The notes: generated from the letters alone by a model not told the origin. A stretch of DNA of 64,000 bases from Agrobacterium rubi TR3 = NBRC 13261 (GCF_000739935.1 NZ_BBJU01000027.1:1-64000), one strand, 5' to 3'; numbered from the stretch's first letter, positions 44,128 to 53,613 are shown. Made by a program: numbers and translations.

Positions 44128-44790
44128 GCTTCGACCTCTTCCCTGCAACACAATGCTGCCCCAGCATCGAACGCTAAGGGAAATGAATAAAAAACTGCTT
44201 AAACCCGTCAAAGATCGTTTGAAATCCTGACGCTCACAAACTTGAAGCCGTTTATCGAGAAGGTCGCTCAGGCAAGACAAGATTGCAATTGTAGTGAAAC
44301 ACTGGGTGCTGCAAGAAATCTTGGTTAGTTTGCAGCAGTATCATTACCACGGATATGTACCGCTCGCGATTCAAGGAGGGATTGGGGGGCTGCTCGTAAG
44401 CGCGATAGTCCTCGCGCCCCACTCCAGGATATGTTGAGCCGTGGCGCAACTACCTATTGGTGTCGAAAGTTCTGGGGCTTACGAGATTTTATATTGATCG
44501 TGGATATTATAGTTGATCGGAGGCGTCTCAGCTCGCTGACGACGTCACGTCTGGTTGCTCTTTGCTTCATCATTTCCCATTTATCTAATTGCTGTTGAAT
44601 GTCTGCATTGCTGCTATAGCTGGAGAAAACCATCTCGCGGTCGCAACGCGAGACACAAGCCCATTTTGAAGCAGCCGGATTGAGAGTTATCAATCCCTGG
44701 GCCGCGTAAGCCTTTAGAATTACAGGTCGCTGGTTCGAGTCTCATCAAGAGCAGTATACGGACGTCGATACGAAATGCTTAATTACTTTG
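44128..44790. other. Gap between chemoreceptor and MalY-like gene
   Basis: Only one doubtful small frame (44454-44693) is seen. Around 44725-44745 the bases GGTCGCTGGTTCGAGTC resemble the T-loop region of a tRNA, but no D-arm or anticodon arm can be built and the T-stem pairs badly. A tRNA remnant left by an integration event is possible. I do not call a tRNA. Confidence 0.35.
44454..44693 (-). CDS. Doubtful small hypothetical protein
   Basis: This 79-codon frame starts MITLNPAASKWACVSRCD and contains a charged, helix-prone middle (QQQLDKWEMMKQRATRRD). No family is recognised and no good ribosome-binding site is seen. It may be a relic. I list it because it is the only frame of any length in the gap. 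Confidence 0.25.
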   Translation of the reverse strand: MITLNPAASKWACVSRCDREMVFSSYSSNADIQQQLDKWEMMKQRATRRDVVSELRRLRSTIISTINIKSRKPQNFRHQ

Positions 44791-45978
44791 TCAGCCTACA
44801 GCTTTGCCTTTGGACCTAGCATCGTCTTCTTTGGCCTGAGCAGCCGATGCCCGCGCCATCCTATTGATAGCCTCTTCAAGTAGCGTGCGGGGGCAGCCGA
44901 AATTGACTCGCAGGTGGTTGGAAACGTTCGCTCCAAATTCGGATCCTGCACTGAAGCCGATTTTGCCGTGTTTCAGGTAAAAGCTTTGTGGATCGGTCGG
45001 AAGGTTGAGGGCAGAGCAGTCGAGCCAGGCCAAAAAAGTCGCTTCAGGTTTTATCATCTTTATCTGTGGGAAGCGTATGGCGATCTCTTGCGAGAGGAAA
45101 TCGCGGTTGGACTCGATATAGGCCAACATCTCCGTTTTCCAGACATCCGCATGACTATAGGCCGCCAAGGTGGCCTCGAGGCCGAGTATGTTGACGCTGT
45201 CGACCATGCCCAAGCGAGACTGCACGTATTTTTCGCGCATATCTCTGTTTTGAACAATGGCAAAGGCAGTCTTCAAACCAGCGATATTATAGGTTTTTGC
45301 CGCTGACATCAGCGTGATCGTCCGGCTTGCTGCATCAGACGAAAGCGAGGCAATGGGGACATGCTTTCTGCCGTCCAACAGCAGATCGCAATGAATTTCG
45401 TCGGAGATGATTAGCGTGTCATTGCTTTCGCAAAGCCCGGCAATTGCTTCGACTTCGCCACACGTGAAGGCTTTGCCTGTGGGGTTCTGCGGATTGCAAA
45501 ACAACAAGGCCTTGGACTGCTTAAGCTTAGCGGAAAAATCGTCCAGATCGATTTTGTAGCCACCGTTAGTGGCGACCAGCGGCGCATCAATTCGCTTCAT
45601 GTCCCAATGGCCGGGGGCATTGAGGATCGGGCGATACACCGGTGTTTGCACCAGCACACCATCGCCCGGCGAAAGCAGGGCTTTCAGCGCCATATTGAAG
45701 CCGGGCTCTACGCCCGGCAGGAAGACGATGTCTTCAGGCGTGATCGTCCAATCATATTTGGTTTGCAGATCGGCCACGATACAGGCGCGCAACTCGTCAC
45801 GCGCGACGCCGTAACCAAGACAAGGATGTTCCAGGCGGGATTTAATGGCATCGACAATTTCAGGGGCAGATGGAAAGTCCATGTCAGCCACCCACATAGG
45901 CAGGATATCCGGTCCATATTTGCTCCATTTGGAGCTTCCGGTCCCGCGGCGCTCAACAACTTTGTCGAAATCAACCAT
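44791..45978 (-). CDS. MalY/PatB-type PLP aminotransferase or C-S lyase
   Basis: This fold-type I PLP enzyme has 395 residues. The opening WVADMDFPSAPEI and FLPGVEPGFNMAL is typical of the MalY/PatB cystathionine beta-lyase group. The PLP lysine is in SAAKTYNIAGLK, with the Asp-containing LIISDEIHCDL ahead of it. Enzymes of this group cleave C-S bonds of cysteine conjugates or transaminate amino acids. It is the last gene of a five-gene minus-strand operon, five bases behind the SDR gene. With a rhodanese in the same locus, a sulfur-containing substrate is possible, but this is inference. Confidence 0.85.
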   Translation of the reverse strand: MVDFDKVVERRGTGSSKWSKYGPDILPMWVADMDFPSAPEIVDAIKSRLEHPCLGYGVARDELRACIVADLQTKYDWTITPEDIVFLPGVEPGFNMALKALLSPGDGVLVQTPVYRPILNAPGHWDMKRIDAPLVATNGGYKIDLDDFSAKLKQSKALLFCNPQNPTGKAFTCGEVEAIAGLCESNDTLIISDEIHCDLLLDGRKHVPIASLSSDAASRTITLMSAAKTYNIAGLKTAFAIVQNRDMREKYVQSRLGMVDSVNILGLEATLAAYSHADVWKTEMLAYIESNRDFLSQEIAIRFPQIKMIKPEATFLAWLDCSALNLPTDPQSFYLKHGKIGFSAGSEFGANVSNHLRVNFGCPRTLLEEAINRMARASAAQAKEDDARSKGKAVG

Positions 45979-45983
45979 TCTGA

Positions 45984-46742
45984 TCAGAACCCCTTGATCA
46001 TGCCACCGTCCACCCGGATGGCCGAACCCGTTACATAGCTGGCCTGCGCGCTGGCAAGGAAGACCGCGACTGCGGCAAATTCTTCCGGCTTGCCGTAACG
46101 GCCCGCCGGGATTTCGGCGCGAGAGGCGTCTTGCACGGCTTCAACCGTCTTTGATGTTTTCTCCGCCTTGCCTGCATCTAGTTCACGCACGCGGTCGGTA
46201 TCGATCCGGCCGGGCAGGATCATGTTGACGGTGATGCCATGGCTAGCAACCTCGCCAGCCAGTGTTTTCGACCAACCGGCCACCGCAGCGCGGATGCCGT
46301 TGGAAAGGGCCAGATTGGGAATGGGCTGCACGACACCGGAGGAGCCGATGGTGATGATGCGACCCCATTTGCGCGCAATCATGCCTTCCAGCATGGCGTC
46401 GGTCACTGTAAAAATGGAGGTTGCCATGCTGTCGAAGGCGTTGGCCCAGCTTTCTTTCGACTGGCCGGCGGCCGGTCCGGCTTTGGGGCCACCGGAATTG
46501 TTGACGAGAATATCGACGCCACCTGCTGCCGTAACGTTCGCGATCATGGCAGCGACGGAAGTCGCGTCGGAGAGATCGACCGTCAGTGGCGTGATGTTGT
46601 CGGTCTTTTCCATGGCGGCCACGTTGCGGGCTGCGGCGAAGACTTTGACGCCTTCAGCCGCAAGCCCTTTGGCGATGGCGGCACCCAAACCACGGCTTGC
46701 GCCCAGAACGAGGGCGGTTTTGCCGGAAATCAGAAAATCCAT
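45984..46742 (-). CDS. Atypical SDR oxidoreductase
   Basis: This short-chain dehydrogenase fold has 252 residues. The nucleotide-binding glycines are in VLGASRGLGAAIAKGL, with the NNSGGP turn behind. The usual YxxxK catalytic pair is absent: the segment reads PNLALSNGIRAAVAGWSK, where Ala or Leu takes the Tyr position. This occurs in one SDR subfamily and may change the chemistry. It overlaps the end of the DHDPS-like gene by one base and is co-transcribed with it. Confidence 0.85.
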   Translation of the reverse strand: MDFLISGKTALVLGASRGLGAAIAKGLAAEGVKVFAAARNVAAMEKTDNITPLTVDLSDATSVAAMIANVTAAGGVDILVNNSGGPKAGPAAGQSKESWANAFDSMATSIFTVTDAMLEGMIARKWGRIITIGSSGVVQPIPNLALSNGIRAAVAGWSKTLAGEVASHGITVNMILPGRIDTDRVRELDAGKAEKTSKTVEAVQDASRAEIPAGRYGKPEEFAAVAVFLASAQASYVTGSAIRVDGGMIKGF

Positions 46743-47668
46743 TATTTCAAAGCCTCAAGTTTGTGTTTCTGACGCTCGATCAGCCGTTCGACTTCAGCGA
46801 TGGCCTGTACGTTTAGAGATGCGCCCGGGCGGCGCTGGGTAGCACTGGCAATTGCACCACGCTTGGCCAGGACATATTTGCGGATGGCGAGGCCCAGGCT
46901 CGGTTGTTGTTCGTAACGCATCAGCGGCAGATAGGCGTCAAACAAGTCCTGTGCAGTGTCATAGCGCCCCTCATTGCTCAGGCGGCAGACCTCCACCATC
47001 ATTTCGGGATAGGCAAAGCCGGTCATTGCGCCATCGGCTCCGCGCTGCATCTCTTCCGGCAAGAACACACCAGCATTGCCGCACAGGATCGAAGTCCGGC
47101 GGCGACCCTTGGCTTCGGCATTGCGCAGATCGGTGATCTTTTGCAGGCCCGGCCAGTCTTCATGCTTGAGCATGACGATGCTGGGATGCGCTTCGAAGAT
47201 GACGCCAAGCGTTTTCGAGGAAATTTGCACGCCAGTAACGAGCGGGAAATCCTGCAAGACGACCGGAACGTCGGTGCCTATTGTCTCAACGACGTTGCGG
47301 TAATAGCCGATGATCTGTTCGTCTGTGCGCAGGCTGGATGGCGGTGCGACCATGACGCCTGCCGCGCCCATGTCCATCACGGCTTTCGTCAATTCGCTAA
47401 TCGCGGCCAGCCCCGGTGCGGAGACACCGACGACCACAGGCTTGTCGCCCGAGCGTGCCAGCGTCTGGCGGGTGATGGCGATGGACTCGGCCTGCGTCAG
47501 CTTCGGGGCTTCGCCCATCATGCCAAGGATGGTCAGACCGTCTGCGCCCTTGTCGTAATAGAAATCCACCATGTTATCGATGCTTGTCACATCGACTGCG
47601 CCATCATCGGTGAAGGGAGTGCAGGCAATGACGAAAACGCCCGACGTCTGGTTGTTGATCAATGGCAT
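46742..47668 (-). CDS. DHDPS-family aldolase/lyase
   Basis: The 308-residue protein is a (beta/alpha)8 aldolase of the dihydrodipicolinate synthase family. The Schiff-base lysine is in IVMLKHEDW. The usual GTTGE loop is GMMGE, and the helper Tyr of YNVP is Gln in VLQDFPLVTG. It is therefore not a true DapA and should cleave or condense another 2-oxo acid. It sits in the middle of the operon with hydantoinase-like and racemase-like genes, so it probably acts late in breaking down the imported compound. Confidence 0.85.
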   Translation of the reverse strand: MPLINNQTSGVFVIACTPFTDDGAVDVTSIDNMVDFYYDKGADGLTILGMMGEAPKLTQAESIAITRQTLARSGDKPVVVGVSAPGLAAISELTKAVMDMGAAGVMVAPPSSLRTDEQIIGYYRNVVETIGTDVPVVLQDFPLVTGVQISSKTLGVIFEAHPSIVMLKHEDWPGLQKITDLRNAEAKGRRRTSILCGNAGVFLPEEMQRGADGAMTGFAYPEMMVEVCRLSNEGRYDTAQDLFDAYLPLMRYEQQPSLGLAIRKYVLAKRGAIASATQRRPGASLNVQAIAEVERLIERQKHKLEALK

Positions 47669-47679
47669 CTCATTCTCCT

Positions 47680-49047
47680 TTAAGCTTCAAACCAGCTGGA
47701 TGTGCCGCGAGAAACGTACTGCCCGTCACCGGCTGCATTGACGATGTCGGCACCATCCCACGCCAGCTTGCCGCCGACATAGGTGCGCACCACGCGAACT
47801 GAAAATTCGCGGCCGTCGAAGGGGCTCCAGCACAGTTCATCATGGGCTTTTGACGAGTCCCAGATCTGCGCTTCGGCCTTCAGAATGGCGATGTCGGCAT
47901 CCGCCCCGACACGCAATGTGCCCTTTTCGGGCCAGAGGCCGAAGAATTTTGCGGGCCGTTCGCAGAGTTGCTCGATCGTCATCATCGCAGCATCGTAACC
48001 GCGTATTTCCGCGCCGGTGTAGAAAGCCGGAAGCAGAGTTTCGAGACCCGGCACACCAGCGCCCGCGTCGAAAATGGACGGCGTGAATTTGTTGTCGACC
48101 GGCCAGCTGGAATGATCCGAGCTTACGAAGGCGACACGACCGTCCGCCACATCCTCCCACAGTGCCTCGATCTGGCCGGGGCGGATGGGTGGGTTGACCT
48201 TCATTTTTGCGCCGAGTTCGGGGCCGTCGATTTCCGGGTCCAGCCAGAGATAGTGCACGCAGAGTTCACCCGTGGCGCGGAAACCATCCAGCAAATAGTT
48301 TTCGACAATGTCGAAGCCCCGTGTCGTCGTGAGGTGAACGATATGCGCGTGGGCGCCTGCGGCTGCACCCAGTTCCAGAAATTGCGCCGTTGCGGCCATT
48401 TCCGCCGCCGGTGGCCTGCTTTCGGAATGCGCCTCAATGCCATCACGTCCAGCGGCCTTGGCGGCTGCAATACGCGCGCGCACGATTCCCTGATCTTCAT
48501 TGTGCACGCCAAGAGGAATATCCGTATCGGCAAGGGCGGAGAAGATTTCCAGTGTCTGGTTGGATGCGATACGGGGAAAGCGCGTCGGGCTGCTTTCGAA
48601 GGTCGAAATCTTGAAAGCCACCACACCACCGGCAATCAGCCCTTCGATCTCCTCGGTGGACTGATCCGGCATGACGGTGGCGTAGAGCGCCACGTTACAA
48701 TGGGCGTGCTCTTCGATCGCTGCGATCTTGGCATCAAGCCGCGCTAAGGAATTCAGCGGATCTGGATTGTCATAGGGCATATCCACGATGGTGGTAATGC
48801 CGCCAGCCACCGCCGAGCGCGTGGTCGATGCGATGCCCGGAAGGCCACCATAGCTACAGGCATGGGTCTGGCCATCGATGACGCCCGGAATGATCATGTC
48901 GTCACCAGCGTCAAACCGCTCCATAGCATCTGGAACGTGGCCACTACCGATGGCGGCAATCTTTCCATCCTTGATGGCGATCCAGCCGTTTTCCAGCGGG
49001 CCATCCGGCAGAACCACGGTGCCGGTTATCACGATATCATGGCTCAT
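47680..49047 (-). CDS. Hydantoinase/dihydroorotase-like amidohydrolase
   Basis: The 455-residue protein belongs to the cyclic amidohydrolase group (dihydropyrimidinase, allantoinase, dihydroorotase). The N-terminal metal motif is IDGQTH where the family has DxHxH, so the first His is Gln. Later ligands look present: the carbamylated Lys in AFKISTF, His in VHNEDQ and HIVHLTT, and Asp in SSDHSSW. It should open a cyclic amide or hydrolyse an acylated amine, perhaps with a single metal. I start at ATG 49047 (MSHDIVITG), which overlaps the racemase gene (ATGA-like). A longer frame from 49086 is less likely. Confidence 0.82.
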   Translation of the reverse strand: MSHDIVITGTVVLPDGPLENGWIAIKDGKIAAIGSGHVPDAMERFDAGDDMIIPGVIDGQTHACSYGGLPGIASTTRSAVAGGITTIVDMPYDNPDPLNSLARLDAKIAAIEEHAHCNVALYATVMPDQSTEEIEGLIAGGVVAFKISTFESSPTRFPRIASNQTLEIFSALADTDIPLGVHNEDQGIVRARIAAAKAAGRDGIEAHSESRPPAAEMAATAQFLELGAAAGAHAHIVHLTTTRGFDIVENYLLDGFRATGELCVHYLWLDPEIDGPELGAKMKVNPPIRPGQIEALWEDVADGRVAFVSSDHSSWPVDNKFTPSIFDAGAGVPGLETLLPAFYTGAEIRGYDAAMMTIEQLCERPAKFFGLWPEKGTLRVGADADIAILKAEAQIWDSSKAHDELCWSPFDGREFSVRVVRTYVGGKLAWDGADIVNAAGDGQYVSRGTSSWFEA

Positions 49048-49706
49048 AATGCATGCCTTCCATATTTCAGGTTCAAAGTCGTACATGCCAGCGCAACGCC
49101 AGCCTGAACCGGATCGATAACGGGAAGCCCGAGTGTTTCTTCCAGCGCATGACGGTATCCGCCAAGGCCCGCACAGCCGAGAATGATGACATCAGCACCG
49201 TCTTCATCTCTCAGTATTTTGGCGGTGCGCGAAACGATGTCCACGACGTCTCCCGCCATCAGCTCGACCACCGTCTTGTCGATGGAGCGGTCTCCAGCAA
49301 GGCGACCGTCGAAGCCCAGATGTTTGAGATAGCGCACGTGCCGGTTGATAGAGGATTGGCCGAGGGAGATGATGCCGAAGCGCTCACCAAGGCCAAGGGC
49401 CGCCAGATAGGCCGCTTCGGCAATGCCGACGACGGGTCGCGTCGTCGTTTTTCTGACCGTTGCAATGCCGGGATCGGAGAAGCAGGCAAGCACGAAGGCA
49501 TCGGCTGAGGCCTCGTTCACGGCTTCGACTATGTTGGGAATGACCTCACCCACATGGGCGTCCGTCTCGATACCGGGCGGGGATTTGGCAAGTTCCGTAC
49601 AACGGATGCTGTGTCGGGTGGCATCGCGGACGAGACCAAGGCAGGCCTCCATGGAGCGTGTGACAGAGACGGAACTGTTGGGATTGATGACCAAAATCTC
49701 TGACAA
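49044..49706 (-). CDS. Aspartate/hydantoin racemase-family protein
   Basis: This is a protein of about 220 residues from the Asp/Glu/hydantoin racemase family. It starts with the strand EILVINPNSS and has the two catalytic cysteines in VLACFSDPG and ILGCAGLGG. It should interconvert stereoisomers of a hydantoin or amino acid. I chose TTG 49706, because the family normally starts right before this strand. A longer ATG frame to 49829 would run through the regulatory site at 49751-49770. It is the first gene of the five-gene minus-strand operon. Confidence 0.83.
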   Translation of the reverse strand: MSEILVINPNSSVSVTRSMEACLGLVRDATRHSIRCTELAKSPPGIETDAHVGEVIPNIVEAVNEASADAFVLACFSDPGIATVRKTTTRPVVGIAEAAYLAALGLGERFGIISLGQSSINRHVRYLKHLGFDGRLAGDRSIDKTVVELMAGDVVDIVSRTAKILRDEDGADVIILGCAGLGGYRHALEETLGLPVIDPVQAGVALACTTLNLKYGRHAL

Positions 49707-49750
49707 GGCGATACCTGCGGCGTGGACGAATACGACGATTGTATCCGTTA

Positions 49751-49770
49751 AATATATTACGTAGTATATC
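49751..49770. promoter_or_regulatory. Candidate GntR operator, site 1
   Basis: AATATATTACGTAGTATATC is nearly palindromic (ATATATTAC/GTAGTATAT, eight of nine pairs). It lies between the divergent racemase operon and the gntR gene. Sixteen of 20 bases are identical to the site at 53614-53633, and 15 of 20 to the reversed site at 52517-52536. This is the pattern expected for autoregulation and operon control by the adjacent FCD-type GntR protein. Confidence 0.7.
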
Positions 49771-49907
49771 AGTGCGTCGTTGGTTGTCAAAGTTCTGTTG
49801 GTGATGAGGCCATGGCGCAATCGGTGCATAGCAATGCCCGGATGCCTGACCTATGTTGAACCTGCGAGCATTAACGGATGGCGTAGCCGCAAAACTGGAG
49901 ATTGGCT

Positions 49908-50600
49908 TTGAACAGAGCGGATGTGTCGGGGGAGAAGCGCAGCAAATCTCTGACCGAGAAGGCTTACGCCATCTTGCGGGAGCGCATCATCACCGGAGAA
50001 CTGGCGCCGGGCATGGATGTGTCCGAGCCGGAGCTTGCCGAGCAGCTTTCCGTCAGCAAGACGCCGGTGCGCGAGGCGCTTGCACGGCTTTGCGTCGAGG
50101 GTTTCATGGAAGCCTATCCGCGTCGGGGCTACCGCGTCACGCCTGTCACCGTGAAGGATATGAACGACCTTTTTGCCATTCGCGGCATGCTGGAAGGGAC
50201 TGCGGCGGCGCTTGCGGCCAAGAATCTTTCCAATGAAGAGCTCGACGCGCTCGATCAGCTGGCGGATGTGAGCTACGTGATCGGTGAGGAGATCAGCACG
50301 AAAACCTTCGTGGATTCCAATCAGGAATTTCATTCTGCCATTGCCCGTGGTTCCCGCAATCCTCGCCTCTATGCGCTGGTGATGAGCCATCTTGAGGAAT
50401 GTGCGCGGCTTTTCTACATGGGCGCGCGCGTTCGCGACATCAATCCGGAAACCAATGTTGATCATCATCGTATTGTGGCGGCTCTGCGCAAGCGTGATTC
50501 CGATCTCGCGCGGCAGGTTATCGTGGAGCACAACGAGAACACCCGGAGTGGCATCCTCGGCGCACTGATCGCAACCGGGCAGGGCGGATTGACACTCTAA
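49908..50600 (+). CDS. GntR-family regulator (FCD subfamily)
   Basis: This DNA-binding regulator has 230 residues. The N-terminal winged helix (AYAILRERIITGELAPG, then SVSKTPVREALARL) is followed by an FCD ligand domain rich in helices. Metal-type residues are in DSNQEFHSAI (Asp, His) and near the end in NVDHHRIVAAL. I prefer TTG 49908, with GGAG seven bases upstream. The ligand is probably a compound made or imported by the locus. It lies between the two divergent halves of the locus and its likely operators recur three times. Confidence 0.88.
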   Translation: MNRADVSGEKRSKSLTEKAYAILRERIITGELAPGMDVSEPELAEQLSVSKTPVREALARLCVEGFMEAYPRRGYRVTPVTVKDMNDLFAIRGMLEGTAAALAAKNLSNEELDALDQLADVSYVIGEEISTKTFVDSNQEFHSAIARGSRNPRLYALVMSHLEECARLFYMGARVRDINPETNVDHHRIVAALRKRDSDLARQVIVEHNENTRSGILGALIATGQGGLTL

Positions 50601-50641
50601 GTCTCCGTTCCCGCGCAAATCTTGGCGCATGCGCTGACCTC

Positions 50642-52444
50642 TCAGGCGACCTTGACGAGATGGCCGGGTGCTGGCTCTGCATAGCGTGCCACCACCGGTA
50701 CATAATCTACCGGACGCACCGTACTGCCAATCTCTCCGCCTTCCACCACTTTCCGCAAATGGCGTCTGGCGGGATCGGCAATCGGAACGGCACTGAGTAA
50801 CCTCTTTGTATAGGCATGCTGCGGATTGCCGAATATCTGCGCGCGGGTGCCGATCTCGACGATCTCGCCCAGATACATGACTGCGACCCGATGGCTGACG
50901 CGCTCTACCACCGCCATGTCATGGCTGATGAAGAGATAGGCTATTTTCAGCTGCTCCTGCAATTCCATCATCAGGTTGACGACTTGCGCCTTGATCGAGA
51001 CATCGAGTGCAGAGACGGCTTCATCGGCCACGATGAGGCCTGGATTGAGCGTCAATGCGCGGGCAATGCTGATGCGCTGGCGCTGGCCGCCCGAGAATTC
51101 GTGTGGAAAGCGCTTGGCCATATCGGCCTGCAATCCCACGCGGACCAGCAGGTCCGTCGCCCTGTCGCGGGCGTGTTTGGTCGAGGCCAAACCATGCGAC
51201 ACCAGCGGCTCCATGATGGCTTCACCTACGCGCATGCGCGGGTTGAGGCTGGAGAAGGGGTCCTGAAAGATCATCTGCATATGCTGGCGTTGCTTCGAAA
51301 GTGCAGCGGGTGTGAGGGAACGAACATCCTGTCCATTGATGCGGATGGTACCACTGACCGGCTCGATTAGACGCAGCACAGACCGCCCGGTGGTGGACTT
51401 GCCACAGCCGGATTCACCGACGAGCGCCAGCGTTTCACCCTCATGCAGATCAAACGAGATATTCTCGACGGCATGAACGCGCCCGCTCACACGTCCGAGA
51501 ATGCCGGATTTAATATCGAACCGGGTAATCAGATTGCGGACTTCCAGGATCGGTGGCGTGTTTGCGGGTATGGTGCCCGCGATCTCGCGCTCGGCTGAGG
51601 GGACGCCTGTATCCGTATCGGTCAGTGGAAACGTGGCCGGATAGTCGTGGCCTTCCATCGAACCCATCCTTGGCACCGCAGAGAGCAGCGCCTTGGTATA
51701 GACATTGGCGGGTTGGGCAAAAATCTGTTCCGTCTTGCCGGTTTCGAGCGCGCGGGAGCGGAACATGACCACGGTCCGGTCTGCAATTTCGGCCACAACA
51801 CCCATGTCATGGGTGATGAAGAGGACAGCCATGTTCTCCTCATCCTGCAAGGATTTGATCAGTTGCAGGATTTCCGCCTGAACGGTGACGTCGAGAGCCG
51901 TCGTCGGCTCGTCGGCGATCAGCAGTTTCGGGCGACAGGCCAGTGCCATGGCAATCATGATGCGCTGAAGCATGCCGCCAGAAAGCTGGTGCGGATATTC
52001 GTCAAAGCGGCCGGATGCGGCGGGTATGCGTACACGCTCGAGAAGCCTCACCGTCGCCGCCCGCGCCTCGGTCTTGGAGATGCCGCGATGCCGGATGATC
52101 GATTCGGCAATCTGACGGCCCACCGATAGGACGGGGTTGAGCGATGTCATCGGCTCCTGGAAAATCATCGCAATATCATTGCCGCGAATGTCCTGCATCT
52201 GCCGCTCGGGAAGCGACAGCAGGTCGGTTTCGCCAAGCCTGACGGTGCCTGTCACGCGCGATGTGCGCTCCGGCAACAGTCGCATGATCGACATGGCCGT
52301 GACGCTTTTGCCAGAACCTGATTCGCCGACAATTGCCACTGTCTCACCGGCATCGATGCTGAAACTCACATCATTGACCACGGAGTTCCAGATGCCATTG
52401 CGGCGAAATGCGGTTGTCAGATTCTCGACCGAAAGGACTGTCAA
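50642..52444 (-). CDS. Fused DppD-DppF-type ABC transporter ATPase
   Basis: The 600-residue protein is a tandem fusion of two oligopeptide-type ATPase domains, so it forms both nucleotide-binding sites. Domain 1 has GESGSGKS near residue 40 and LSGGMLQRI, with Walker B LLIADEPTTALDV. Domain 2 has GESGCGKS near residue 345 and FSGGQRQRI, with LIVADEAVSALDV. Each domain keeps a peptide-type C-terminal tail (QHAYTKRLLSAVP). It starts at TTG 52444 after a GGAG and is transcribed away from the permease genes, but it should serve them. Confidence 0.93.
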   Translation of the reverse strand: MTVLSVENLTTAFRRNGIWNSVVNDVSFSIDAGETVAIVGESGSGKSVTAMSIMRLLPERTSRVTGTVRLGETDLLSLPERQMQDIRGNDIAMIFQEPMTSLNPVLSVGRQIAESIIRHRGISKTEARAATVRLLERVRIPAASGRFDEYPHQLSGGMLQRIMIAMALACRPKLLIADEPTTALDVTVQAEILQLIKSLQDEENMAVLFITHDMGVVAEIADRTVVMFRSRALETGKTEQIFAQPANVYTKALLSAVPRMGSMEGHDYPATFPLTDTDTGVPSAEREIAGTIPANTPPILEVRNLITRFDIKSGILGRVSGRVHAVENISFDLHEGETLALVGESGCGKSTTGRSVLRLIEPVSGTIRINGQDVRSLTPAALSKQRQHMQMIFQDPFSSLNPRMRVGEAIMEPLVSHGLASTKHARDRATDLLVRVGLQADMAKRFPHEFSGGQRQRISIARALTLNPGLIVADEAVSALDVSIKAQVVNLMMELQEQLKIAYLFISHDMAVVERVSHRVAVMYLGEIVEIGTRAQIFGNPQHAYTKRLLSAVPIADPARRHLRKVVEGGEIGSTVRPVDYVPVVARYAEPAPGHLVKVA

Positions 52445-52516
52445 ATTTCGATACTCCGGCTCACGACAGACGCATTGCAGCGTGGAGATGATCGAATGTC
52501 AATAAAAATATCTCTT

Positions 52517-52536
52517 AGAATACTACGTGAGATATT
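52517..52536. promoter_or_regulatory. Candidate GntR operator, site 2
   Basis: AGAATACTACGTGAGATATT, read in reverse complement, aligns with site 1 at 15 of 20 positions, including the CACGTAGTAT core. It lies between the divergent ABC ATPase and rhodanese genes. An additional inverted repeat surrounds it (AAATATCTC at 52506-52514 and GAGATATTT at 52529-52537). Confidence 0.65.
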
Positions 52537-52621
52537 TATTGCTTGTCATCCTTTTCGCAGTGGGTGATTTACCACGATAAGAGAGGTAGACTCCTTCCAG
52601 CCCTGATATTCGGAGATCACC

Positions 52622-53479
52622 ATGTCTGACACGACGCGCATTTCGGTTCTTTTGACGCCAGCACAGTTGCAAGAAATGTTGTCGTCTGGTGCGGATGTCA
52701 CAGTCATCGCCGTGCACTCCATTAACCCCTATACGGGCCAGAACTCGTTCAAGGGGCAGCGGATCAAAGGCGCTATAGATACGCAAGCCTATACCGATTT
52801 TCAGTCTCCTGCGAGCGTCGAAGGGGGGCAGAGACCCCTGCCTGACATTGCAGAGCTTCAGGCCAAGGCACGCAGTTGGGGTCTGCGACCTGACAGTACC
52901 ATCGTCATTTACGATGCTGACCGCAGCATGACGGCGGCGCGCGCGTGGTGGGTCTTGCGCTGGGCAGGCCTGCCGGATGTGCGGGTACTGGATGGTGGTT
53001 TTCCAGCGTGGATTGCGGCGAATATGCCGGTGACGGATGAAAGCACGACACCGGTGCCGAGCGACATCGTTCTGTCGACGGGACATATGGCAGAACTCGA
53101 TGCCGATGCGGCATTGAAGCTGGCGACTGACGGGGTTCTTCTCGATGCGCGCATCCGGTCCAATTACATTGGCGGGAAAGTCCCGCCCGGCCAGCCACCA
53201 CGCGGGCATATTCCCCATGCAGTGAGCGCACCAGCGCCGGACAATGTTACTGACTACGGAAATTTCACAGACGGAGAGACATTGCGCGAAATGTATCGGG
53301 CGCTGGGTGCCGATGGCAACAAACCGGTCGGTGTCTATTGCGGGGCGGGAATGTCGGCTGCACACACGGTTCTGGCGCTTGCCTCCATCGGCATCAAAGC
53401 GGCCATGTATTCCGGGTCATGGTCTGCCTGGGTCAGCGATCCAACGCGCCCTGTCGTCACCGGTGCCTATCCTGGTTGA
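52622..53479 (+). CDS. Two-domain rhodanese/sulfurtransferase
   Basis: The 285-residue protein resembles 3-mercaptopyruvate or thiosulfate sulfurtransferases. The first, inactive rhodanese domain ends near RVLDGGFPAW. The second holds the catalytic loop VYCGAGMSAAH with Cys240. CGAGM differs from both the CRxGx and CGSGV loops of the classic enzymes, so the sulfur donor may be unusual. ATG 52622 has GGAG in front. It lies between the ABC ATPase and the binding-protein genes, with a regulon site upstream. Confidence 0.87.
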   Translation: MSDTTRISVLLTPAQLQEMLSSGADVTVIAVHSINPYTGQNSFKGQRIKGAIDTQAYTDFQSPASVEGGQRPLPDIAELQAKARSWGLRPDSTIVIYDADRSMTAARAWWVLRWAGLPDVRVLDGGFPAWIAANMPVTDESTTPVPSDIVLSTGHMAELDADAALKLATDGVLLDARIRSNYIGGKVPPGQPPRGHIPHAVSAPAPDNVTDYGNFTDGETLREMYRALGADGNKPVGVYCGAGMSAAHTVLALASIGIKAAMYSGSWSAWVSDPTRPVVTGAYPG

Positions 53480-53507
53480 GCAAATCTGACGCTCAGATTT
53501 TGCTCAA
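53476..53507. terminator. Strong hairpin at the rhodanese stop codon
   Basis: TTGAGCAAATCTGA at 53476-53489 pairs with TCAGATTTTGCTCAA at 53493-53507 apart from one bulged base, with a three-base loop. The stem includes the stop codon. No U-run follows, so it may stabilise the mRNA end or terminate weakly. Confidence 0.55.
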
Positions 53508-53613
53508 ATCCCGCTGAAGACACAATAATATTTCCTCTTTTGCACAATGAATAAGCAATATTAGCTATTTGTTCAAATTGCTTGCAGGTCACCTTTACAG
53601 TCTAAAAAGCGAT

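Noticed and set aside
44705..44750. tRNA gene or tRNA-derived attachment site
   Set aside because: Only a T-loop-like GGTTCGAGTC is present. No anticodon arm or D-arm can be folded and the T-stem pairs poorly.
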